A stretch of 64,000 nucleotides of DNA from Thalassotalea sp. HSM 43 (GTDB taxonomy: Bacteria > Pseudomonadota > Gammaproteobacteria > Enterobacterales > Alteromonadaceae). Under the pieces are notes generated by a model. It saw only the letters and a program-made list of their open reading frames with translations. It did not search any database and was not told where the DNA came from. A program made the position numbers and the translations under genes. This document shows, piece after piece, positions 57,297-64,000 of this stretch; positions within the stretch are counted from its first letter, which is position 1; the number at the start of each line of letters is the position of its first letter. The DNA lies in the NCBI RefSeq assembly GCF_004752005.1, contig NZ_CP038493.1:992001-1056000 (forward strand). Direction: 5' to 3'.

Positions 57297-58230
57297 AGCG
57301 TAACCTTAAATCAACCGGGTATGGGTCAAGGTAGAACTGCTGTGCCAGATACTCTTTTGGAAATTCCAATAAGTAGTGTTTGATCAAAGTCAGAGGTGCA
57401 ATTAACGGCAATACCCCTTGACGATAATGATTGATTTGTTGACACAATTCTTGTTTTTGCTCAGCGGTTAGCTCTTTGGCAAAATAACCTTGCAGATGTT
57501 GCAGCGTATTAGCGTGTTTTTTACGCGTGGCTATTTTCTTCATAGCCATCATCAGACCATAGATATACTGTTGCGCCATATCTTCAAGGCTAACATCCGA
57601 AGAAGCCAATAAGCGCCCCAATTTTTTATAAGCAACAAGATCATGACTCATCAAGGTATATTTGTATCGAGCATGAAATGTCATCAATAAATGTTTGCTC
57701 AGCCCTTTGCGTTGCAGCTGTTGCCAATCGCGATAGGCGAATACTCGGGCAACAAAATTTTCACGAATTTTTGCATCATTGAGGCGGCCATTCTCTTCAC
57801 ATGGTAATAATGGATTGGCTTCCATGATTTGGCGTGCAAATGCGCCAACACCATCCGATGTCGATCCTTTACCATCTTCACTGTAAACCTTTACGCGCTC
57901 CATGCCACAGCTAGGGCTTTTTGCGCAAAAAATGTAGCCGCTAAAATTTTCCGCAAGCTTGGCCACACGTTTGCCGTACTCAGACAACGCTTCAGTGACA
58001 TCGCCACTACCATCAGGTCGAGATACAACAATCATGTCGTCTTTTTTGATTTGACGGATGGTCGGTCTAGGCACAGGTAAGCCGATGGCAACTTCAGGGC
58101 AGAATGCTCTGTATTGTACGTGCTTGCCTAGCTCTTTAACGCAGAAGTGTGATGTTTTTGAACTGGAATCAAAACGGACTTGTTGACCTACTAAACAAGC
58201 GCTGATACCGATAGTGATTGGAGTAGCCAT
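57286..58230 (-). CDS. DUF523 and DUF1722 fusion protein
   Basis: A 314-residue protein with an N-terminal DUF523 domain (ISACLVGQQVRFDSSSK, AKSPSCGMERVK with conserved cysteines) and a C-terminal DUF1722 domain (FHARYKYTLMSHDLVAYKKLG). It is commonly next to photolyase genes. The DUF523 cysteines suggest iron-sulfur or zinc binding. ATG 58230 with GAGG upstream is chosen over 58278. Confidence 0.88.
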   Translation of the reverse strand: MATPITIGISACLVGQQVRFDSSSKTSHFCVKELGKHVQYRAFCPEVAIGLPVPRPTIRQIKKDDMIVVSRPDGSGDVTEALSEYGKRVAKLAENFSGYIFCAKSPSCGMERVKVYSEDGKGSTSDGVGAFARQIMEANPLLPCEENGRLNDAKIRENFVARVFAYRDWQQLQRKGLSKHLLMTFHARYKYTLMSHDLVAYKKLGRLLASSDVSLEDMAQQYIYGLMMAMKKIATRKKHANTLQHLQGYFAKELTAEQKQELCQQINHYRQGVLPLIAPLTLIKHYLLEFPKEYLAQQFYLDPYPVDLRLRYGY

Positions 58231-58267
58231 ACTTACAACCTCAATATGTTTAGGTATTGTTATAAGA

Positions 58268-58293
58268 TACGGCAGCAATGCTGATTAAGATTA
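58268..58293 (-). promoter_or_regulatory. ECF-type promoter of the DUF523-phrB operon
   Basis: TAATCT-N16-CGTATC on the minus strand, with the same 16-base spacing as three other promoters in this region. The -10 part lies about 38 bases before the start. The -35 part differs from TGATCC at two places. Confidence 0.6.
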
Positions 58294-58313
58294 CTATTTG
58301 AAAAATTTAGCCA

Positions 58314-58341
58314 CAAAAAAACCCGCTAACAGCGGGTTTTA
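58314..58341 (-). terminator. Terminator of the sigma-chrR operon
   Basis: Hairpin AACCCGCT/AGCGGGTT followed on the minus strand by a T tract, just downstream of the chrR stop. Confidence 0.85.
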
Positions 58342-58357
58342 TCAATTGCTCAATCTG

Positions 58358-59032
58358 TTAATAAATCAAATTGGCAAATGGATTCAGTAGCTTGTTGATA
58401 CCTTGGGTAAAATGCAATGCATCATTGGCCACGGTGAAACATAAGCAACCGTCTTCCGTCACAGGTTGATGTTTATGAGACGCGTCGAGCAAAATAAAGT
58501 CACCTTTGACGTATTCGCCCATCTCGTCTTTGAAGCTACCATCTAATAACAATGTCACTTCATACCCTTTGTGGGTATGCTCAGGCACTGAACCGCCCGC
58601 ATCAATTTGCAACAGACTAGAGTGTAACTCACCTTCGCCTAATTCCATTCGAGAGCGAGTCAATTTACCAATATTGCTCCAACGACCCAGTGGCATATGT
58701 TGCATCGCTCGCGGCAACTGATAGGTTTTACCTTTGACGGTAATCGACACCGGTACTTCTTCAGTTTCAAAGGCAGTCTCGTCGCTGGCGGTGATATCAC
58801 CGATCATCGCTTCCATGTCAAAGCCCGCTAAAACGTCATCTTCGTTGCGACTATTATCAACAGCCGGTAACTCAAAACTGTCTTCCGCTTGAAGCTCAGT
58901 CATGGTTGCAACTTTGGTTTGGCATAATGGACACATTTCATTATGCATTGCTACAGCGGCAGACATTGAGGCAGGTAATTCACCTCCTACAAAGGCCTGT
59001 AACAATTCAGTGGTTGGATGATGTTTAATCAT
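58358..59032 (-). CDS. chrR: ChrR-like zinc anti-sigma factor with cupin domain
   Basis: A 224-residue anti-sigma factor. The N-terminal zinc domain has His4/His5, His30, Cys34 and Cys37 (HNEMCPLC). The C-terminal cupin keeps HTHKGYEVTLLLDGSF and the later SHKHQP, the pattern of the ChrR metal site. In Rhodobacter sphaeroides ChrR releases RpoE in the presence of singlet oxygen, and the same is inferred here. The start overlaps the sigma factor's stop. Confidence 0.9.
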   Translation of the reverse strand: MIKHHPTTELLQAFVGGELPASMSAAVAMHNEMCPLCQTKVATMTELQAEDSFELPAVDNSRNEDDVLAGFDMEAMIGDITASDETAFETEEVPVSITVKGKTYQLPRAMQHMPLGRWSNIGKLTRSRMELGEGELHSSLLQIDAGGSVPEHTHKGYEVTLLLDGSFKDEMGEYVKGDFILLDASHKHQPVTEDGCLCFTVANDALHFTQGINKLLNPFANLIY

Positions 59033-59595
59033 AACTGCTCTCCAATCTGCTGCCTTAATTTATTTAATGCCAGTCGTAAACGGGATTTAACCGTTCCTAG
59101 CGGTAAGTCGAGATGCTCAGCCAATTGCTCTTGAGACATCTCCATAAAGTAAAAACCTTTAATCACTTGTTTTTGGTTCTCCGGTAACGTATCGAGATAA
59201 TCAAGGATCTTCTTGCTTTGTAGGTGGTCATCAAACTGATGTTCTTCAGCTGTTTGCCCTTCTACCATCGGCCAGATGTCGTCACTCAAATTATCTTCTT
59301 TCTTCGCTTTTTGCTTACGCAATAAGTCGAACGTTACGTTTCGCATCACCGTATACACCCAAGTTGTCGGGGCACCTTTGTTGGCACTATAAAGGTGGGC
59401 TTTACGCCAAACGTTGGTCATGGTTTCTTGCACCACCTCGTTCGACATCGCCTGATTGGTAAACTTTCCCGCAGCGATACGCTGGATCTTTGGCGCGAAA
59501 AATTTGAATAAGTTAGTAAACGCCAACTTATCGCGCTTTTCAGCCACCGCCAATAACCATTGCACCAGTTGCTTGTGATCTATTTCTTTTGTCAT
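59029..59595 (-). CDS. ECF sigma factor (RpoE/ECF11-like) partnered with ChrR
   Basis: An ECF sigma factor of 188 residues. Region 2 covers AFTNLFKFFAPKIQRIAAG and TWVYTVMRNVTFDLLRKQKA. Region 4 covers YFMEMSQEQLAEHLDLPLGTVKSRLRLALNKL. It overlaps chrR. ATG 59595 fits family N-termini. ATG 59658 would add 21 residues and has an AGGG site nearer to the likely promoter, so it remains an alternative. Confidence 0.9.
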   Translation of the reverse strand: MTKEIDHKQLVQWLLAVAEKRDKLAFTNLFKFFAPKIQRIAAGKFTNQAMSNEVVQETMTNVWRKAHLYSANKGAPTTWVYTVMRNVTFDLLRKQKAKKEDNLSDDIWPMVEGQTAEEHQFDDHLQSKKILDYLDTLPENQKQVIKGFYFMEMSQEQLAEHLDLPLGTVKSRLRLALNKLRQQIGEQL

Positions 59596-59694
59596 CGTTA
59601 CCAGTCTTGAATTACTTCTTTGCTGTGATGACCTTGATGTTAGCATAGTTAAGCCCATTGAAAACCCTAATTAGTCTTACAATTCACTATATAT

Positions 59695-59720
59695 TACGAG
59701 CACTAATTTACTTTGGATCA
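59695..59720 (-). promoter_or_regulatory. ECF-type promoter of the sigma-chrR operon
   Basis: TGATCC-N16-CGTAAT on the minus strand, right after the LON gene. This is the expected autoregulatory promoter of the sigma factor. Confidence 0.75.
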
Positions 59721-59724
59721 TAAT

Positions 59725-60303
59725 TTACAGATATTTTTCAATACGTTTCTCGTCAATAATAACCGCAGTTAAAAACTCGATAGCATCATCAACGCTTTGC
59801 GCTTCAGCAAAGTGGTTCTTGTCCTCAATGCTGATAGGAAATAACTCTAACCAACGTGCACAGACCCAATTAGGCTGATCAACAAACTCTTGTTTGTATA
59901 ACTCATTTAAGTCGCTATTGGCGGAAAAGAATCGTTTCAATTGCTCACTGAAGATTCGAGTTTCATCGGTATGCTTGGTTTCTGGCCAATGCTGCATACT
60001 TTGTTTACGTGCCAATAATAAATTTTCATCATTGCGCTGAAAATCATCAATCAATACCAATTCATTACACTTAACATCGATAACGAGAACGTTATCTTGC
60101 CCTAATTGAAAATCAATGATCTCTACCCAGCTGCCCCAACGACCGACATATTCTGATTTGTCTGCTCTATATAAACTGATAACAAAGCCATCAGTATTGC
60201 GGGCATTTTTAACCATATTGAGATAACGTTGCTCAAAAATTCTCAATCGAGTAATACCGCCAGGCAGCAAGTATATAGGTAATGGAAACACGGGTATGTT
60301 CAT
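59725..60303 (-). CDS. LON-substrate-binding-domain protein
   Basis: A 192-residue protein with the LON N-terminal fold: IPVFPLPIYLLPGGITRLRIFEQRY, VISLYRADKSEYVG and a C-terminal helical part. There is no protease domain. Such stand-alone LON-domain proteins have unclear roles. It lies 5 bases upstream of the sigma factor promoter and has its own ECF-type promoter. Confidence 0.88.
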   Translation of the reverse strand: MNIPVFPLPIYLLPGGITRLRIFEQRYLNMVKNARNTDGFVISLYRADKSEYVGRWGSWVEIIDFQLGQDNVLVIDVKCNELVLIDDFQRNDENLLLARKQSMQHWPETKHTDETRIFSEQLKRFFSANSDLNELYKQEFVDQPNWVCARWLELFPISIEDKNHFAEAQSVDDAIEFLTAVIIDEKRIEKYL

Positions 60304-60351
60304 CGGTATAAATGTTTCTCTTCGGTATTTATTAAATTCTCTGTTTAGTTA

Positions 60352-60377
60352 TACGATAGCAGCGTAGTTGCTGATCA
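60352..60377 (-). promoter_or_regulatory. ECF-type promoter of the LON-domain gene
   Basis: TGATCA-N16-CGTATA on the minus strand, about 50 bases before the LON gene start, with the same spacing as the sigma and fasciclin promoters. Confidence 0.65.
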
Positions 60378-60416
60378 CATCTTGCAACTAATCAATTGCG
60401 AAATGTCAATTTGTAT

Positions 60417-60963
60417 GAATCGTGTCATTTTGACGGCACCAAACTGTGGTCGCGATGACTAGGTATCAAACAGCGACTAAGCAAACTGTATTACGAACCC
60501 CTAATCGCCAATCACTGTCTGCCAAACACAATACGGGAGGATATTGGCATGGATGCCAAGTATGTCGCGGTGACAGGATGTCAAATAGCGACTAAGCACG
60601 TCCCTGCACGAACCCTCCCTATCCACCATCCCCTGCCTACCAAACATAGTACGGGAGGATATTGGCATGGATGCCATGTATGTCGCGGTGACAGGATGTC
60701 AAATAGCGACTAAGCACGTCCCTGCACGAACCCTCCCTATCCACCATCCCCCGCCTGCCAAACACAATACGGGAGGATATTGGCATGGATGCCATGTATG
60801 TCGCGGTGACAGGATGTCAAATAGCGACTAAGCACGTCCCTGCACGAACCCTCCCTATCCACCATCCCCTGTCTGCCAAACACAATACGGGAGGATATTG
60901 GCATGGATGCCATGTATGTCGCGGTGACAGGATGTCAAATAGCGACTAAGCACATCCCTGTGC
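60417..60963. repeat. 118-base tandem repeats (four copies plus a degenerate one)
   Basis: Three full copies start at 60535, 60653 and 60771, and a part copy at 60889 ends about 60963. Adjacent copies differ at only a few bases. A diverged copy lies at 60417-60534. Each full unit contains GGGAGG, then 8 bases, then an ATG. The palindrome TGGCATGGATGCCA surrounds this ATG. The copies fill most of the 737-base gene-free stretch between the LON and fasciclin genes. No significant protein coding is supported. Confidence 0.92.
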
Positions 60964-60990
60964 AAAAAAAAGCCCCCTTTCGGGGGCTTG
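60964..60990 (-). terminator. Terminator of the fasciclin gene
   Basis: Hairpin AAGCCCCC/GGGGGCTT with a T tract on the minus strand, 50 bases after the fasciclin stop. Confidence 0.88.
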
Positions 60991-61040
60991 GAACATCACT
61001 TTGTATGGCGGAAAGTGATGTGTACAGCTACTGTTCGGTG

Positions 61041-63743
61041 TTACTCAGTGATGACTGCGTCAATCACATGAATTACACCATTTTTCGCATAGATATTGGT
61101 GACGATAACCTTGGCACCACTAACGGTGATCATGCGTGAATCCATATCGATACCAATATCGACCGTTTCACCACCTAAGGTTTCTACCATCATGCCGTTC
61201 GCTGCATACGCATCGGTAGCTGATAACGCAGCACCGTTAACAACATGTAGCTCAAGGATGTCGGTTAGTGCCGGAATATCAGCAAGCAAGGCTTCCACTG
61301 TACCCGCCGGTAATGCGTCAAACGCATCGTTAGTAGGCGCGAATACGGTGAACGTTGCTGACTCATCATTTAGGGCATCAGCCAAACCTGCAGCAGATAC
61401 AGCAGCTAGCAAGGTTGAGAAGTTGCTGTCGGCAATAACAATTTCAGCGATGGTTTTATCCATCATATCGGTCATTTCTGGCGGTACAATCACTGTATCA
61501 ACAACGTGAATGATGCCGTTATCAGACATAACGTCCGGTGCCGTTACCATTGCGCCGTTGACATATAGCATGCCGTCCATAGAAGACAGAGCCAGGTTCG
61601 ACATATTTGCCGCTTCTACTTGATTGCTCATAGATGTGGCAACAGATACTGCCGTAGTCGAGTCGACACTACCAGCAAGCACATGATAAAGCAGGATATT
61701 GCTTAATGCGTCGGTGTCAGCAAGTAAGGCTTCAACGGTACCATCAGGTAGCTTAGCGAACGCTTCGTCGGTTGGTGCAAACACGGTATAGCTTGAGTCT
61801 AGGTCGGCTAATACAGCGTCTAAACCTGTCGCTTGCAATGCCGCAACTAAGGTGGTGAAATTACCGTTTGCAACGGCAACATCAACAAGACTCATACGTG
61901 GCTCTGGTAACTCAAGGTCGCCAGTCACAACCGCATCAATGACGTGGATCACACCATTGGTCGTGTAAATATCTTTCATAACGATATTAGCGCCACCGAA
62001 CATTAACATGCCAGTGTCAGCCATAACGCTTACGCCAATTTTCGCACCAGATGCGGTTTCAACCATTTTGCCATTCGCGGCATAGGCATCCACTGATGAC
62101 AAGCTGGCATCAGCAACAACATGTTGTAGCAGAACCGCAGTCAATGCATCGGTATCGCCAAGCAATTGGTCTAGTACATCAGGGTCAATCATCGCAAACG
62201 CATCATTCGTTGGTGCGAATACGGTGAACATTGCGCCTTCGTCTGCCAACACATCAACTAAGTTAGCAGCAGATAGAGCCGCAACTAAGGTTGAGAAGTT
62301 TTCATCGGCTAAAGCAACGTCAACAATGGTGCCGGTAGGTTCATTCATCATTGGCGGTAAAATCACGTTATCGATAACATGGATAACGCCGTTAGCCGCA
62401 GTGATGTTTGCAGCGCTAACCATAGCGCCATTGACGTATAAGCTTGAATCAACAAAAGACAGTGCAGCATTGCTACCGTTAACCGTCATCACTTGATTTT
62501 CCATAGAGCGGGCAACACCGATTGCGGCATCAGACAATACTTCACCACCCACAACGTGGTATAGCAAAATACTGCTCAAGGCGTCGGTATCGTTCAATAA
62601 TGCTTCTACTGTACCGTCTGGTAATTTAGCAAACGCAGCATCTGTTGGTGCAAATACGGTGAATGAGCCATCTAAGTCAGCTAATACCGTGTCTAGGCCC
62701 GTTGCTTGCAGTGCAGCAGCTAGGGTATTAAAACTGCCAGCTGAAACAGCAACATCAACAATACTTGCTGCCGGTGCAGGTAACTCGGCGTCAGCCAAAA
62801 TAACCGCATCGATAACGTGAATTACACCATTGGTTGTATAAATATCTTTCATAACAATGTTGGCAGCGCCAAACATTAGCATGTCGCTGTATGGGTCAAT
62901 CATCAGTTTGATTTCAGCACCTGATGCGGTCGCTGGCATTGAACCGTTTAACGAGTAAGCTGTTGTTGAATCAACCGCGGCACCTGAAATAACGTGTTGC
63001 AATAACACCGCTGACAACGCATCAGTGTCTGCAAGCAAGGCATTGATGGTATCGGCACCAATCAGTGCGAAGGCATCATCCGTTGGTGCAAATACGGTAA
63101 ACGACTGTGACTCATCTGCTAACACAGAGTCTAAGCCCGTCGCCTGCAAGGCTGCCACTAGGGTGGTAAAACTACCTGCAGCAACCGCAGTATCAACGAT
63201 ATTAGCCGTTGGCTCACCCATCTCCGCTGGTGGTAATAACACCGCGTCAATGACATGAATAATACCGTTATCGGTCATGATGTCGGTGGTAATCACGGTC
63301 GCCGTGTTCACTAACAAGTCGTCACCACTTAATGACAAACCAACAGAGGCGCCATTTAAGGTAGCAACTGTTGTACCTGCTGCGCCTACGGCTGCAGCGG
63401 CATCAACTTGTCCATCAACAACATGGTATAACAAGATGGCTGATAACATATCAGGGTCTGCCAATAAGGCATTGATTGTTTCCTCACCCAACATCGCAAA
63501 CGCTGCGTCAGTTGGTGCGAAAACGGTATAGCTTGCGTCTGGGTCGGCTAACGCCTCATCAAGGCCGGTGGCCTCTAACGCAGCAACAAGAGTTGTAAAA
63601 TTGCCGGCATCAACTGCCGCGTCAACAACCGTTGTTGTAGGTTGTGCGGCAGCGCTTACGCTGTCGCTACCACTGTCTCCACCACATGCACTGATGACAC
63701 TTAGTAAAAACACGGGTAAAATGATCTGTATGATCCTTTTCAT
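61041..63743 (-). CDS. Six-domain fasciclin (FAS1) lipoprotein
   Basis: A 900-residue protein with lipobox SVISAC (Cys20) and six FAS1 domains of about 143 residues each. They start near residues 39, 181, 325, 467, 610 and 754. Each has the H1 box (TVFAPTDAAF-like) and the H2 box (NGIIHVIDAV-like). It is a surface or outer-membrane adhesion-type lipoprotein. Domains 2 and 4, and 3 and 5, are the most alike, suggesting a pairwise duplication. GAGGAA precedes the ATG, and an ECF-type promoter lies 30-60 bases upstream. Confidence 0.92.
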   Translation of the reverse strand: MKRIIQIILPVFLLSVISACGGDSGSDSVSAAAQPTTTVVDAAVDAGNFTTLVAALEATGLDEALADPDASYTVFAPTDAAFAMLGEETINALLADPDMLSAILLYHVVDGQVDAAAAVGAAGTTVATLNGASVGLSLSGDDLLVNTATVITTDIMTDNGIIHVIDAVLLPPAEMGEPTANIVDTAVAAGSFTTLVAALQATGLDSVLADESQSFTVFAPTDDAFALIGADTINALLADTDALSAVLLQHVISGAAVDSTTAYSLNGSMPATASGAEIKLMIDPYSDMLMFGAANIVMKDIYTTNGVIHVIDAVILADAELPAPAASIVDVAVSAGSFNTLAAALQATGLDTVLADLDGSFTVFAPTDAAFAKLPDGTVEALLNDTDALSSILLYHVVGGEVLSDAAIGVARSMENQVMTVNGSNAALSFVDSSLYVNGAMVSAANITAANGVIHVIDNVILPPMMNEPTGTIVDVALADENFSTLVAALSAANLVDVLADEGAMFTVFAPTNDAFAMIDPDVLDQLLGDTDALTAVLLQHVVADASLSSVDAYAANGKMVETASGAKIGVSVMADTGMLMFGGANIVMKDIYTTNGVIHVIDAVVTGDLELPEPRMSLVDVAVANGNFTTLVAALQATGLDAVLADLDSSYTVFAPTDEAFAKLPDGTVEALLADTDALSNILLYHVLAGSVDSTTAVSVATSMSNQVEAANMSNLALSSMDGMLYVNGAMVTAPDVMSDNGIIHVVDTVIVPPEMTDMMDKTIAEIVIADSNFSTLLAAVSAAGLADALNDESATFTVFAPTNDAFDALPAGTVEALLADIPALTDILELHVVNGAALSATDAYAANGMMVETLGGETVDIGIDMDSRMITVSGAKVIVTNIYAKNGVIHVIDAVITE

Positions 63744-63780
63744 TATATTTTCCTCACAGAAGTTATGTCGCAGTAATCTC

Positions 63781-63806
63781 TACGAGGAAATTTTTGAAAG
63801 GGATCA
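63781..63806 (-). promoter_or_regulatory. ECF-type promoter of the fasciclin gene
   Basis: TGATCC-N16-CGTAGA on the minus strand, matching the sigma-chrR promoter in both boxes and in spacing. Confidence 0.75.
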
Positions 63807-63869
63807 AACTTTTTAAAGCTTTGAAATATTAAGAAAAAAATTAGACCTAAAGGCAACTAAAAACAATCA

Positions 63870-64000
63870 TCAGTTTTTTGCAGTCGGTTTCGATGTGTGT
63901 TCTACCCAAATTAGCTGTTTAGTATCGAACCCTTTGCTTTTTGCCATAGCGACAAATTGTGTCTTTAATTGTTGAGAAATTTCAGGCGTTCGGCTCAACA
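63870..64000 (-). CDS. Blc-type lipocalin, C-terminal fragment (cut by window edge)
   Basis: The last 43 codons before a TGA at 63870-63872 read LSRTPEISQQLKTQFVAMAK and then SKGFDTKQLIWVEHTSKPTAKN. The pattern SRTPxIS...GFDxxxLIWV is the C-terminal signature of the bacterial lipocalin Blc. These outer-membrane lipoproteins bind lysophospholipids. The start lies beyond the window. It lies upstream of the fasciclin gene on the same strand, with a 126-base gap that holds the fasciclin promoter. Confidence 0.85.
   Translation of the reverse strand, partial: LSRTPEISQQLKTQFVAMAKSKGFDTKQLIWVEHTSKPTAKN

Noticed and set aside
60417-60963. Possible CRISPR array
   Set aside because: Units are 118 bases with no unique spacers and the whole unit is repeated, and no cas gene is near.
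60903-61139. A 78-residue frame starting in the last 118-base repeat
   Set aside because: It has a good ribosome-like sequence but crosses the terminator and then runs antisense to the fasciclin gene. Equivalent frames in the other copies end soon after. I treat it as a chance product of the repeat.
61096-63816. Several plus-strand frames inside the fasciclin gene
   Set aside because: They are low-complexity Ala/Ser/Thr antisense shadows of a repetitive gene.

Overview
The window looks like chromosomal DNA of a marine gammaproteobacterium of the Alteromonadales, most likely the Colwelliaceae (Thalassotalea or Colwellia-like). This is inferred from gene content: Shewanella/Vibrio-like FldB, SrmB, RMF and Nap proteins, the marine proteobacterial dedicated sortase system, the TIGR03545/TIGR03546 pair and moderate GC. 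I see no rRNA, tRNA, insertion sequence, prophage or CRISPR array. Both edges cut genes: recJ on the left and a Blc-type lipocalin on the right.

Layout. 0-15.7 kb is housekeeping: recJ, dsbC, fldB, srmB, a lipoprotein, TIGR03545/46, yaaA, transaldolase, a DUF3545-like small protein, a TrhA/hemolysin III protein, a FabH-like synthase, an ABC-2 exporter and tmcA. 15.9-30.5 kb is a contiguous anaerobic nitrate block: napEFDABC, moeA, an outer-membrane porin, then moaA-mobA-moaB-moaC-moaD-moaE-modA-modB-modC behind a molybdenum-cofactor riboswitch. FNR-type boxes lie before napE (13/14 match) and between moeA and the porin (perfect), both placed for class II activation. 30.5-34.5 kb holds rmf, msrA, ybbN and small proteins, with short tandem repeats at gene ends.

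34.5-43.8 kb is a dedicated sortase system: class GN sortase, its VIT/VWA target, an ECF sigma/membrane-protein unit, an OmpA-like protein (PdsO), a response regulator (PdsR) and a histidine kinase (PdsS). A shared 17-base element with a 10-base-period direct repeat lies before the target gene and between pdsO and pdsR, and is a candidate PdsR operator. 44-50.5 kb carries glgC-glgA, a GAF protein and folX-folM-folE.

51-64 kb is a ChrR/ECF sigma stress region: LON-domain protein, sigma factor, ChrR-like zinc anti-sigma factor, DUF523/DUF1722 protein, photolyase, and a lipid-modification operon (NTF2-like, SDR, FAD amine oxidase, DUF1365, Cfa-like methyltransferase). A six-domain fasciclin lipoprotein and a lipocalin follow. 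Four promoters here share the geometry T(G/A)ATCN-N16-CGTA, which defines a likely local regulon that includes the fasciclin gene. Four 118-base tandem repeats lie between the LON and fasciclin genes.
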